Shown here: positions 10,308 through 19,000 of the stretch, piece after piece
Numbering within the stretch: the stretch's first letter is position 1
Layout of the letters: every line of letters begins with the position of its first letter
Virus record (IMG/VR): IMGVR_UViG_3300025096_003536
Coordinates: 1-44,809 of that record
Reading direction: 5' to 3' (one strand)
Length of the DNA: 44,809 bases
Source: a virus
Made by a program: the position numbers and the translations under genes
The notes under the pieces: model-generated
Seen by the model: the letters and a program-made list of their open reading frames with translations, nothing else
What the model was told of the DNA's origin: nothing
The model's database searches: none

Positions 10308-10906
10308 TCCTGGCGCCCCTTCAAGTACCAATTTTCCCACACAAAAGCATAATCATAAGTAATCGAATGAGTTTCCTTTAAATTTTGGCGAATTTTATGT
10401 CTCTTTACCAAGGCATCCTCAACAAAAGAATGAAATTGCACTTGGATATTTTTCATTTTAGAGGTTAACTCACTTTCTATGCAATGAGATAGGAGAGGGA
10501 ATTCCCCTCCCTCAATATTAATTTTAATAAGATCTATATTGTCTATGGACAACTCTTGCATAACTTTTCCAATCTCTCGTAGTTGAATAACTTCCATTTT
10601 TTGTGCGCGCTTATAAATACTCGATGCATCACCATCGACACTAATTTCCTGATCCTGGTCTCTTTCTGCAAGACCATAATCACAAACCACAATATTCGGA
10701 TTGTTCGCAAACCGGCTTACAATTGATTCATAAAATTTTTCCACAGGTTCAAAAACATAAACCTTGCAGCCATATCTTTGATTTATTTGAGCAGCAAAAT
10801 CGCCACGGTAACCACCAACATCAAAAACAACGCTATCTTTATTTAAATTATAATTTAATCGGTGAACTAAGTCTCCCTTGTCTGCAAACCATCTTTGAAA
10901 TTCCAT
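10304..10906 (-). CDS. FkbM-family methyltransferase
   Basis: A 200-residue SAM methyltransferase. VVFDVGGYRGDFAAQINQRY is motif I and VYVFEPVEKFYE is the FkbM-type second motif; DLIKINIEGGEFPLL is the strand-4 block (usually LKIDVEGAE). FkbM enzymes O-methylate sugars or small molecules. ATG at 10906 overlaps the preceding stop by one base (TAATG), so I reject the longer start at 10930. Confidence 0.85.
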   Translation of the reverse strand: MEFQRWFADKGDLVHRLNYNLNKDSVVFDVGGYRGDFAAQINQRYGCKVYVFEPVEKFYESIVSRFANNPNIVVCDYGLAERDQDQEISVDGDASSIYKRAQKMEVIQLREIGKVMQELSIDNIDLIKINIEGGEFPLLSHCIESELTSKMKNIQVQFHSFVEDALVKRHKIRQNLKETHSITYDYAFVWENWYLKGRQE

Positions 10907-11688
10907 TATATTATCTCCCACCCTGCACAATAAAGGTCTTTGGTGTTATATGCCACACTGGGGCCAAACCACCGCTGTGGAGCAACCACCACCTTGTCTG
11001 TGTTGGCATTTAACCACGCGGCCCACCAAGAAAAACTACTATTAGCTATAATATTGTGCTTACACATTGACATAAGATACAAATCAATATAATCGGCTTC
11101 ATTCTCAACCACATGAGCCAATGATCCAAATTCGTTTTTGCACCACTCGGCATCATCACTAAACACCACTATATCATACTGATCAGCATCTTTAAACATG
11201 CTTAATGCTTTTTGATAATAGTGGGGAGAGCACGTTGGATGTATGTTTGGGTGATTTGTGTAATCCCCCCTTCGAACATGTATTCCTATTGTTTCTCCTT
11301 CTAGAATATGAGAATATTGTTCATCAATATACTGTTTTATTTCTTCGGTTGGCTCGAACAGGGCTTTAATGTCATCGGCCCTGTGAACAAAATATTTTTC
11401 TGATTGGAAATATCCCAACAAACACATATTTTTTTTGTAAGGGAGCTTCCCGTAATAAAAATTTGGTTCTCGGTATGTACATTCAATTTGTAAATCACGA
11501 GAAAACTCTACTTTTGAAAAAATGTTGGATAAGTACTTGCCACACTTTCTATCAAGAAATTGAGGGGGAAGGTAATGTGTAGTGGTATCAAAAATTGGTT
11601 TGTCGTCGTGGTCTTTAGCCAGAGCCACCACAGTGGCAATCTGAAACATCATGTTCCCCAGGCCGCCCATCAATTGTATTGTAATCAT
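10906..11688 (-). CDS. GT11 alpha-1,2-fucosyltransferase-like protein
   Basis: A 260-residue GT11 protein. The N-terminus has MGGLGNMMFQIA, residues 133-141 contain GIHVRRGDY (the HxRRxD GDP-fucose motif), and the C-terminal block is SSFSWWAAWLN. These are the three classic alpha-1,2-fucosyltransferase motifs. It would add fucose from the GDP-fucose made by gmd and fcl at the end of the operon. Having GT10 and GT11 in one operon suggests a branched, multiply fucosylated glycan. Confidence 0.92.
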   Translation of the reverse strand: MITIQLMGGLGNMMFQIATVVALAKDHDDKPIFDTTTHYLPPQFLDRKCGKYLSNIFSKVEFSRDLQIECTYREPNFYYGKLPYKKNMCLLGYFQSEKYFVHRADDIKALFEPTEEIKQYIDEQYSHILEGETIGIHVRRGDYTNHPNIHPTCSPHYYQKALSMFKDADQYDIVVFSDDAEWCKNEFGSLAHVVENEADYIDLYLMSMCKHNIIANSSFSWWAAWLNANTDKVVVAPQRWFGPSVAYNTKDLYCAGWEII

Positions 11689-11713
11689 TATTCACTTTTT
11701 CCAAATATGGTAT

Positions 11714-12703
11714 TTATCTCCATTCTGGATTATTTAAAAACCACTCTACTGTTTCTTTGAGTCCGTCGTTTAGACTAGTTTTCGGGGCCCACCCCATCTT
11801 TTTCATCTTCTTCCCACACAGGGAGTATCTAAAATCATGTCGTGGGCGCGTCTTTTTTGGATCCACTAGTTTATACTTTAGTGGCTTTCCAACTATTTCA
11901 GCTACCGATTTTGCCAAATCTAAATTATCACTCTCCTGATCGTAGACAATATTATATTTTTCCCCTACGGTGTGGTTAACCATCAAAAACATTACAGCCC
12001 TGCAAACATCTCTTGAATGCAGATAACAACGCCTGCTGGCTTTCGTTAGCTCGGGATTGGAGTGGATCTGGACCGTCTCCCCATTCAAAATCTTCTTGAT
12101 TATTAGAGGAATAAACTTTTCAGGATGTTGTCGAGGTCCGTATACGTTCATCGTGTGAGTTATGATGATTGGCATCATATACGTGTTTTCATACGCCACA
12201 CACAACTCCTCTGCACCAGCTTTTGTTGCGGCGTAGGGATTTCCAGCACGAAACCTGGAATCTTCGTCAAAAACAACTCCTTCGGGGGCAGCTCCAAAGA
12301 CCTCATCTGTGCTAAAATATAAAAACAACTTTAAATCTTTGCAGTGTAGCCTCGCATATTCCAAAAGGTTGCAAGTGCCAACAATGTTGTCCATAACGAA
12401 TTCCATCGGATACAACACGCTTCTATCAACATGGGAACCGGCAGCGAGGTGGAGGATATAATCAACTTTTCCCAATTTATCAATTGTGTAATCATTCGGG
12501 AATGCCTTCAGGTCATGCCACACAACAGTCAAGCGATTTTTCCATTCCGGATTTTGAGAGACCACATCCGCAAGACGGTTTAAGTTCCCAGATACGTCTA
12601 ATCTATCCAACGACACAACTTCAAAATTAGTGTTTTCCAAAAAATATTCTATTAACGCATGGCCAACAAAGCCCGCGCCGCCAGTGATTAATACTCGCTG
12701 CAT
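11714..12703 (-). CDS. NAD-dependent sugar epimerase/4,6-dehydratase (RmlB-like)
   Basis: A 329-residue extended SDR enzyme. VLITGGAGFVGHALIEYF is the NAD-binding motif, YFSTDEVFG the Ser/Thr block typical of dTDP-glucose 4,6-dehydratases, and YAATKAGAEELC the Tyr-x-x-x-Lys pair. It probably makes an NDP-4-keto-6-deoxyhexose or epimerises an NDP-sugar; the precise nucleotide is not clear. ATG at 12703 follows AGGAGG by seven bases and is preferred over 12709. No rmlA, C or D genes are visible. Confidence 0.82.
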   Translation of the reverse strand: MQRVLITGGAGFVGHALIEYFLENTNFEVVSLDRLDVSGNLNRLADVVSQNPEWKNRLTVVWHDLKAFPNDYTIDKLGKVDYILHLAAGSHVDRSVLYPMEFVMDNIVGTCNLLEYARLHCKDLKLFLYFSTDEVFGAAPEGVVFDEDSRFRAGNPYAATKAGAEELCVAYENTYMMPIIITHTMNVYGPRQHPEKFIPLIIKKILNGETVQIHSNPELTKASRRCYLHSRDVCRAVMFLMVNHTVGEKYNIVYDQESDNLDLAKSVAEIVGKPLKYKLVDPKKTRPRHDFRYSLCGKKMKKMGWAPKTSLNDGLKETVEWFLNNPEWR

Positions 12704-12716
12704 TACCAATCCTCCT

Positions 12717-13457
12717 TTAAATCTCTTCTAACAAATTATATTTTTTCATATGGCGGATTCTCATTTCAGAATCTAATAATTTTCGATGATCAACCTTGTC
12801 CTCATTCAGTGGATTGGCCCTGTTATAAATGTGTAAAATCTCTTTTATATAAAAACTTCTGGTCCCAGCCATCTCTAGCATCGGAAACATAAAAGCCAAA
12901 TCCCAGGCTCCGTCACAAAAGCGACCATCTTCTTCTTGAAGATCTTCCTTTTTGATTTTTGACCAAAGCTTATATTTAAACGTTCTCAGATGAGAGGAAC
13001 ACCAAGGCGCTTGTCGAAATGCCTTATTGGCAATGATTTGATCTGAAATCTGCTTTGCAAATTTTCCGCGCTGGCCGCTGGGGTATTCAGCGTAACTACC
13101 GTATGTTATCAAACAGTTGGTCTCCTCATAAACTTGTTTAAGCTTGGATAACACTTGCTTATTCGCAAGCCAATCATCACCATCGAGAGTTACGATAATA
13201 TCTTCAGGAGCAGGGTTTGAAAGCTCTATTCCATCATAAATGTTTTTCAGAGCAAGGGCTTTTTCTTTATTTTCTACGAAAACGAATCTCTCATCCCCTT
13301 CAATCTCTTTTTTGATAATCTTAGCACTATTATCTGTGGAAAGGTCATCTAGAACGATACATTGGAAATTTTCATAATCTTGTACCTTCACACTTCTCAG
13401 GCAAGCAGTTATCCACGCTTCGGCGTTGTAAAGGGGGGTGATGATTTTAAAATGCAT
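12717..13457 (-). CDS. GT2-family glycosyltransferase
   Basis: A 246-residue GT-A-fold transferase. FKIITPLYNAEAWITACLRS and CIVLDDLSTDNSAKI are typical GT2 opening motifs, and IVTLDGDDWL carries the metal-binding D-x-D. A cytoplasmic transferase using an NDP-sugar, probably in glycan chain assembly. It overlaps the upstream GT4-like gene by 11 bases. Confidence 0.9.
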   Translation of the reverse strand: MHFKIITPLYNAEAWITACLRSVKVQDYENFQCIVLDDLSTDNSAKIIKKEIEGDERFVFVENKEKALALKNIYDGIELSNPAPEDIIVTLDGDDWLANKQVLSKLKQVYEETNCLITYGSYAEYPSGQRGKFAKQISDQIIANKAFRQAPWCSSHLRTFKYKLWSKIKKEDLQEEDGRFCDGAWDLAFMFPMLEMAGTRSFYIKEILHIYNRANPLNEDKVDHRKLLDSEMRIRHMKKYNLLEEI

Positions 13458-14283
13458 TTTCTATTACCGTGGGAATTGTATCTCTTTGATCCACAAAATA
13501 TTGAATTAATTCTTTCCCCTTCTTTTTAAACCAGGGCTCTTTTGTTGCTCCGATTAGATTATTAGACATAACAGCCATTCCCATCATCCTGGCTTCAACC
13601 ACCACCCTGGAGAGGGTTTCGGGCGTGAGAGGAAAAAACACTAAATTTTTATTTCTAGATAAATTTTCTAAAAACTTTTGGGGTGGGGCTGGATCTATCA
13701 GATCATATTTCATATTCTTCTTTTTGCAAAATCTAATCGCCCCGAAAGTATTTTTATGAGAAATATTAGAGTTCATTATTGAACTGCAATCTCGTTTTTC
13801 TCTCGTCGATAGTTGTTCTAAAAGTTGAAGAGAATCGGGCGACCACAAGTTTCCACTTAAATTTACAATATTTTCTGTTTTCAAGTTATTTGAAACAATA
13901 TCAGCATGAAATTTTGTTTGACAAACAACAGCAGATGCTTCTTTATAAAATTCAAAATTTATTATATCTTCTTGGGGAGCGATATAGTCTTTATATGCTG
14001 CGGGGTTTCTCCCTCTTAAATATTTGTGATCATGCTCATATACAATATACGGAACCCCACTCTCAATAATTTGGTTACGAAGATTGGGCTTCAAGTTAAT
14101 AAAATTAGATATAATGATATGTTCTGAATTAAGAATATCTTTAGTCTGTACAAGATGACTTTGCCGTGGAACCACATCCCACAAGCGTGAAATTAGCAAG
14201 TCTATGAGTTCTTTATTATTTAATTCTGCGCCACCAGTTATCTGATCAGCAAAAAAGTCATCAATGAAAAGAAGCCTACTCAT
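13447..14283 (-). CDS. GT4-like glycosyltransferase
   Basis: A 278-residue protein that looks like a compact GT-B transferase. FFADQITGGAELNNKELIDL resembles the GGAE-x-x-x acceptor-side motif of GT4 enzymes, and FFPLTPETLSRVVVEARMMG contains the P-E-x-x-x-R-x-x-x-E nucleotide-sugar block. It is shorter than most GT4 proteins (350-400). It overlaps both neighbours by 8-11 bases. Confidence 0.75.
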   Translation of the reverse strand: MSRLLFIDDFFADQITGGAELNNKELIDLLISRLWDVVPRQSHLVQTKDILNSEHIIISNFINLKPNLRNQIIESGVPYIVYEHDHKYLRGRNPAAYKDYIAPQEDIINFEFYKEASAVVCQTKFHADIVSNNLKTENIVNLSGNLWSPDSLQLLEQLSTREKRDCSSIMNSNISHKNTFGAIRFCKKKNMKYDLIDPAPPQKFLENLSRNKNLVFFPLTPETLSRVVVEARMMGMAVMSNNLIGATKEPWFKKKGKELIQYFVDQRDTIPTVIENAF

Positions 14284-15556
14284 GAACTTCTACATTTAAT
14301 TCGTTGAGCCAGCCTTGTACATTAAAATCTTCTTCTGGGGCGTACTCCTCTAGGTGCCCCACAAATTGTCCCCACATTTTTCCTTCGGTGAATTTACTAC
14401 GTATATATTCTTGCAAATCCTTCGCTCGATTTTCATAAATTCTATATTTTTTATGAACATCGCGCAGCTTCATTTTGAAACTTCCCTGGTCAGCATAGGC
14501 CCACTGAGAATCCTCCTGTAAAACACCGGCCCAGACAGCATTTTTTTGGATAACATTCACAGTGAACTCGACTTCAGCGAATTTAGCCACCATCTGCTTC
14601 TTTCTTTTGCCTTTTATTTTTTCTGGGGCGTATAGAAAATCAGCTTGGCCGCCCCACGGATGCGTAACAATAGGCTTCCCGTATCCAGCCATCTCAAACA
14701 TCGGCAAACCAAACCCTTCTCCGTGAGCAATATTTATTAATGCTTTAATTTTTGGATGTTGATACAGCGCAGACATCTCATCATCTTTCAGATACCCGTG
14801 CAAGAGATGAACTGCACATTTTCTTTCAGAATATTTTGCGTCTGCTAATAAATTTTTAATACTATTTCTTGTGGTGTTCGCATCAATATAAGAATTGCTT
14901 GCTGAGCTGACCTTTAACAGCAGACCAACCTCTTGATCGTAGAACTCTTCTATAAACCAACGGATTGTATTCTCGACATTCTTTCGAGGACTAATTTGGG
15001 CTACAACAAGAAAATTAAAATCATATTTTAAATCAAAATCAATATTTGAAGGAATGTACGGTCTAAACGGATAATTTACAACTTCAACCGGACCTTTAGC
15101 ACCCATGTCCCTAACTTCGCCTGTTTCGGGGTTTGTGGCTTTATAGACAGTATTCACAAAAGCATGTTTTGAAAAATTCGAAACAACAATGATTTTATCT
15201 ACAAGATAAGATTTTTGAACCCACTCTGGAGATATTTTTGTTGTTTCAATTCCGGCTGTGCAGCCAATATTAATTGGAGCCAACTTTTCCCATTCATTCG
15301 GGATGGTGACTTGTAAAGAAATGTCAAACGTTCCCTTCTGCTGGCGATGGTGAACAGTCTTTAACAAAACAGAATCAATCCATTGTCGTTCTTCTGTATC
15401 TTCCCACAACCAACTTGTCTGGCCCCAGCTCAAATTTTCAAGATAAATATCAAATAAGTCTTCTCGACTTTTTAGTGCTCGCAATACAAATCTTGCATGT
15501 TCCCCATACCCGCTTTGACTTAAGGCAGGGCCCCTTATTAGTGCTTTTAATCTCAT
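14276..15556 (-). CDS. GT4-family glycosyltransferase
   Basis: A 426-residue GT-B transferase. It opens LKALIRGPALSQSGYGEHAR; FNFLVVAQISPRKNVENTIR begins the second domain, and INIAHGEGFGLPMFEMAGYG contains the E-G-F-G-L-P-x-x-E nucleotide-sugar motif. I chose ATG at 15556, which forms ATGA with the upstream stop. The next gene upstream is a second GT4 protein, so the two may add successive sugars. Confidence 0.88.
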   Translation of the reverse strand: MRLKALIRGPALSQSGYGEHARFVLRALKSREDLFDIYLENLSWGQTSWLWEDTEERQWIDSVLLKTVHHRQQKGTFDISLQVTIPNEWEKLAPINIGCTAGIETTKISPEWVQKSYLVDKIIVVSNFSKHAFVNTVYKATNPETGEVRDMGAKGPVEVVNYPFRPYIPSNIDFDLKYDFNFLVVAQISPRKNVENTIRWFIEEFYDQEVGLLLKVSSASNSYIDANTTRNSIKNLLADAKYSERKCAVHLLHGYLKDDEMSALYQHPKIKALINIAHGEGFGLPMFEMAGYGKPIVTHPWGGQADFLYAPEKIKGKRKKQMVAKFAEVEFTVNVIQKNAVWAGVLQEDSQWAYADQGSFKMKLRDVHKKYRIYENRAKDLQEYIRSKFTEGKMWGQFVGHLEEYAPEEDFNVQGWLNELNVEVHE

Positions 15557-16815
15557 AGCTCTTCCAATCTCCATGATTTATAATTCTTTCGAGAATCCCA
15601 AGACCCATATTTTTCATATACATCTGTTAAAACCCTATCCCATTCGGTTTGGTAGCGTTCGAAACTATAATTTTTTATAACATGTTCTCTACCTTGCGTT
15701 CCCATCTCGTGTCGCTCTTTTTCGGAGAGATTATAAAACTTTTCCAGAGTATCAACGAACTCATCGCCATTAATCCTATCTTCATAAATCCAGGGAATAT
15801 CTTGTGATCCAATTATTGCACGAGAAGAAGGGCTAATACCAAACCCAAACCAATTTTCTCCATCAGTCGCCTGCTCTTGAAGGCCCCCTGTCATGTTAAC
15901 AATGATGGGTATTTCACAAGCAAGAGATTCAAGAGTCGCGAGCCCGAAGCCTTCTGCATCAGATATATTAATTGTGCAATCAGACATATTATACAATAAA
16001 GATAATCCTTCGGCTGAGATTTTATCTTTTGAAAACATCACTTGCCCCTGGTTTAGCCCAAGTTCATTAACTATGGCCTCCAAATCTTGTCCATGCATAT
16101 CCTTTGGGTCGGTGTGCATAAGCAAAGCTGCCTTGTCGTGTCCAATTCGATCTAAAAAGTCCTTAAACCAAAAAATCAAAGTTCCCGATTGTTTGCGCCT
16201 CGCGTTTCGATTGTTCCAGAAAAATATCATCTTTTCTGAGTTGTTGAACTTTTTTAAATTTTCATTCTTGAATTCGGCAATTGTTTCAGAATCTACTTTC
16301 TTAAAAATTTCTGTGTTGACTGCGTGAGGAAGGTGAATCACTTCAGCCTCTTTCGCAACAATGTTTACAATCTCGTCGGTAAGCTTAGAAATAGTTACTA
16401 TTACATCCGTTGAATCGTATGCCAAGCGATTAAATTTCGGAGGAGGATAATTATCCCAGACATGATAATAAACCATGGGAACCAACGGACGAATCTCGTC
16501 CTCCATTTTCCAAAGCCATCCAAAAAATCGTGGATCAGTCATAAACCACAATATATCAGGTTTCTCATTTCTTAAAACCGAACGGACAATCTCTGCATTT
16601 CCATACCCATCAATTGGAAAAATTGTCCAGTCATCACCCCACTCTTCGGTTTTCATCGGCTGATAGTTCTGGTGTTTGACCGCCCCTCCGAGAGATACAA
16701 CTTGGAACCGGCCTGTCTTTAACAGGCCCTCAATCATATATTTTGTTTGAGTTCCGACGCCGGAAGGAGAGAGCGGATGGTCTGAAATCGTGAGGATCTT
16801 AATTTTTTTACTCAT
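15553..16815 (-). CDS. GT4-family glycosyltransferase
   Basis: A 420-residue GT-B transferase. ISDHPLSPSGVGTQTKYMIE is the N-terminal acceptor-side loop, MIFFWNNRNARRKQSGTLIF opens domain 2, and INISDAEGFGLATLESLACE is the E-G-F-G-L-x-x-x-E motif. It starts at ATG 16815, seven bases after the nuclease gene, making it the first glycan gene in transcription order. It is probably co-transcribed with phoH2 and the nuclease. Confidence 0.88.
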   Translation of the reverse strand: MSKKIKILTISDHPLSPSGVGTQTKYMIEGLLKTGRFQVVSLGGAVKHQNYQPMKTEEWGDDWTIFPIDGYGNAEIVRSVLRNEKPDILWFMTDPRFFGWLWKMEDEIRPLVPMVYYHVWDNYPPPKFNRLAYDSTDVIVTISKLTDEIVNIVAKEAEVIHLPHAVNTEIFKKVDSETIAEFKNENLKKFNNSEKMIFFWNNRNARRKQSGTLIFWFKDFLDRIGHDKAALLMHTDPKDMHGQDLEAIVNELGLNQGQVMFSKDKISAEGLSLLYNMSDCTINISDAEGFGLATLESLACEIPIIVNMTGGLQEQATDGENWFGFGISPSSRAIIGSQDIPWIYEDRINGDEFVDTLEKFYNLSEKERHEMGTQGREHVIKNYSFERYQTEWDRVLTDVYEKYGSWDSRKNYKSWRLEEL

Positions 16816-16822
16816 ATATCAC

Positions 16823-17605
16823 CTAAGTACAGTATTTTGTTTTATATAATTCGCAACCTCGGCAAGATAACCGATTTTTAATGAAATTCTTCTTATCGAT
16901 ATTGTACACAGCTTGATGAAGCAAGTTAAGGGCATTATTTGTTTTTTTTGGTCCGCTCGTAACTCTAAAGATCTCAACTTGATCTTTTTTGGCTGTGCGC
17001 TTGAGAAGAGCAAAGTAAGTCTCAATATCTTTTGGATCAATATCATATTTTTTTGCGAAGAAGTGCTTATACAATGTAAGCTGATATGTGGTCATCTTGT
17101 CTCTTCGGCGTTCGACATCCCAACCCCAACCACAGGTTTTCCAATCAATGATATTATATGTTCCATCTTCTGTTTTAATAATAAGATCGATGAAGCCCTT
17201 AAACTTTCTGTCTTCGATATCTAAATCTCGTTTTTCGATATCTTCATAGAGACGATCCTCGACCCCTACAAGTTCAAATTTTCCAAAATATTCTCTTAGG
17301 GCCGGGATTGCATGTGCTGCCAGCTCTACGCCCTGTGGAATCATAGATTCAAATAATTCTTGATCCAACTCTTCATGATCAGGGAGATTTTCAACCTCGT
17401 CAAGGAAAGTCTGCTTGAAAAGTTCCCCTGCTTCACCTTGAGGGGTTTTGCCCTGCACTACCTCTTCGCACACGTGGTGGACTGCTTTTCCAAAGGCGGT
17501 AAATAAGTTGCCCTCAAACGTGCTTACTCGATCAATATAGTTAACCTTGTGATAATGTGGGCACTTTACCCAGTACTTCAGTTCACTAAACGAAATGTGT
17601 GTCAT
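16823..17605 (-). CDS. PD-(D/E)XK nuclease, RecB/Cas4-like, with C-terminal Cys cluster
   Basis: A 260-residue RecB-family nuclease. FGKAVHHVCEEV near residue 38 has the conserved His, FKGFIDLIIKTEDG the catalytic Asp, and YNIIDWKTCGWGWD the D-x-K pair, followed by a Gln/Tyr motif (TTYQLTLY). The C-terminal CRGCELYKTKYC suggests an iron-sulfur cluster as in Cas4 and AddB-like enzymes, although the fourth Cys is not obvious (Cys16, in KCPHYH, is a candidate). Phages use such nucleases in recombination or host-DNA breakdown. No Cas1/Cas2 or CRISPR array is nearby. Confidence 0.86.
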   Translation of the reverse strand: MTHISFSELKYWVKCPHYHKVNYIDRVSTFEGNLFTAFGKAVHHVCEEVVQGKTPQGEAGELFKQTFLDEVENLPDHEELDQELFESMIPQGVELAAHAIPALREYFGKFELVGVEDRLYEDIEKRDLDIEDRKFKGFIDLIIKTEDGTYNIIDWKTCGWGWDVERRRDKMTTYQLTLYKHFFAKKYDIDPKDIETYFALLKRTAKKDQVEIFRVTSGPKKTNNALNLLHQAVYNIDKKNFIKNRLSCRGCELYKTKYCT

Positions 17606-17613
17606 GATAAACT

Positions 17614-18297
17614 CTATCTGTATTTGTTTATAAGAGTGGTGATTTTGTTATGAATCTGTGGACTAATTTTTTTAATTCGATGAGGACTTCTTACAAAGAA
17701 TCCCTCAAACCCATTAGCCCAGTATTCCTGAATGGATGTGGCTCCATACGGAGAATTAAAAAGGTCTGTGGTGTGAGCGGAAAGAATCGGGTACCCCACC
17801 CCCATATAAAGAAACTCATCAAACTCCTTTGAAAAGCCAACTTGGACAAAATCATCCAAATCAACATCCCAGCCATCAGACTTTAGACGCTGAAATAGTC
17901 TTTTTCTCTTGCCGACGAATTCCGCTTCAAGCTCACTATCATAGATGTACTCGGGAAACATCCTTTCCACTGCATGGGCAGTTTCATGGACGATATCGTC
18001 GAGGAGATCCTCATCAGTTGATTGTTTATTTGTGATGAACAAAGCACCATCAGAGTAGAATGCGTTTGAATCATTCTCATCAAACTCTTTGAAGTGTCCA
18101 ATAAAAATAGAATCAATATCATGAAAAAAAACTGATGGTACCCTCTCTTCAACTGTTTCAATCACGTGTTGAAGATCAATGTGTTCTGGGAGTGGCTGGA
18201 GTGTATATACGTTCACCCGTCCAAAGAGTGAGTGTTCTCCCAATTCTTTCTTTGCTTGTTTGGACGATTTAAGGTTGAACATCTTCGCTGTCAACAT
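17614..18297 (-). CDS. putative zinc metallopeptidase-like phage protein (HETAH)
   Basis: A 227-residue protein with DDIVHETAHAVERMFPEYIY near residue 101, an H-E-x-x-H zinc motif. E-L-E-A-E-F shortly downstream could offer the third ligand (Glu). The rest matches no family I know. Similar predicted metallopeptidases occur in large phages with structural or maturation genes. The start is either ATG 18297 or 18282, both overlapping the preceding gene. Catalytic activity is inferred from the motif only. Confidence 0.6.
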   Translation of the reverse strand: MLTAKMFNLKSSKQAKKELGEHSLFGRVNVYTLQPLPEHIDLQHVIETVEERVPSVFFHDIDSIFIGHFKEFDENDSNAFYSDGALFITNKQSTDEDLLDDIVHETAHAVERMFPEYIYDSELEAEFVGKRKRLFQRLKSDGWDVDLDDFVQVGFSKEFDEFLYMGVGYPILSAHTTDLFNSPYGATSIQEYWANGFEGFFVRSPHRIKKISPQIHNKITTLINKYR

Positions 18298-18658
18298 CTG
18301 AATTTAATTCCTGTTGGTGCTCATGATACCCCTTTACCCACTCATCATCAGTCAATTTATTCTCAGTACCTTCGTCTAGTTCTGCTCTGCGACCGGAATC
18401 CACGTCTTCCAGCGCCTGATGATATCCTCGAATCCAATTTTCTTCTGCGACGACCATGAGAAATTCTGGAAACTCCTTCGCAAAAAGTTCTACGACCATC
18501 TGCACAGTAACTTCGTTCTTCTCGCCACCGTAGTGTATAAATTCTTCTGAATTAATTCCAACATATTCTACAATCATATTTTTTAAATCAGAATCTGGTT
18601 CGACCATCTCTTTAAGGGTTGGATTGTTAGTCGCTTCCTCTTCGGTAATTGTTTCCAT
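18269..18658 (-). CDS. unknown acidic protein with two W-x-x-GYH repeats
   Basis: A 129-residue acidic protein of unknown function. It begins at ATG 18658 behind a good AGGAG. Two related segments stand out in the C-terminal half: NWIRGYHQALEDVDSG and EWVKGYHEHQQELNSDVDS, sharing W-x-x-GYH and a D-V-D-S ending. They may be a duplicated binding element. It lies between the PhoH2 and metallopeptidase-like genes. Confidence 0.65.
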   Translation of the reverse strand: METITEEEATNNPTLKEMVEPDSDLKNMIVEYVGINSEEFIHYGGEKNEVTVQMVVELFAKEFPEFLMVVAEENWIRGYHQALEDVDSGRRAELDEGTENKLTDDEWVKGYHEHQQELNSDVDSEDVQP

Positions 18659-18667
18659 TTTTTTCTC

Positions 18668-19000
18668 CTATCCTATAAGGTTATCGTACCATGTCTTCAC
18701 AGCACTACTATTCGCAATTATCTCAATTGTATACTCAATTTGGATGGAAGTAAAGAGAATTGTTCTGTTTTTTTCGACGATAGAGGTCTTACGTATGTTT
18801 GCTGGTGTCTTTACCGTCTCTCTAAATTTCCTTATCGCCTGCATGGTAGCCACCATATTTGAAGCTTCATCTTCATGGAGATAGATTTTAACGAAAGCCA
18901 TTTCATCAATATCCCACCCCGACTTATTCCCCCAGGAAGATTTCGGAAAAGAGGCCCCTAGAATTTCAAGATCATCCCACAAAATATATGGACTCTTCAT
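18668..19000 (-). CDS. unknown 110-residue protein
   Basis: No family recognised. The 110-residue product has no signal peptide or transmembrane segment and looks like a small mixed alpha/beta protein. Its ATG at 19000 overlaps the phoH2 stop (TAATG), so the two are translationally coupled. The gene density and coupling support it as real. Confidence 0.65.
   Translation of the reverse strand: MKSPYILWDDLEILGASFPKSSWGNKSGWDIDEMAFVKIYLHEDEASNMVATMQAIRKFRETVKTPANIRKTSIVEKNRTILFTSIQIEYTIEIIANSSAVKTWYDNLIG

Noticed and set aside
15893-16327. 144-codon plus-strand frame
   Set aside because: Antisense to a clear GT4 glycosyltransferase gene.
16823-17605. Cas4-like nuclease as evidence for CRISPR
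   Set aside because: No repeat array and no cas1, cas2 or effector genes are visible anywhere in the window.
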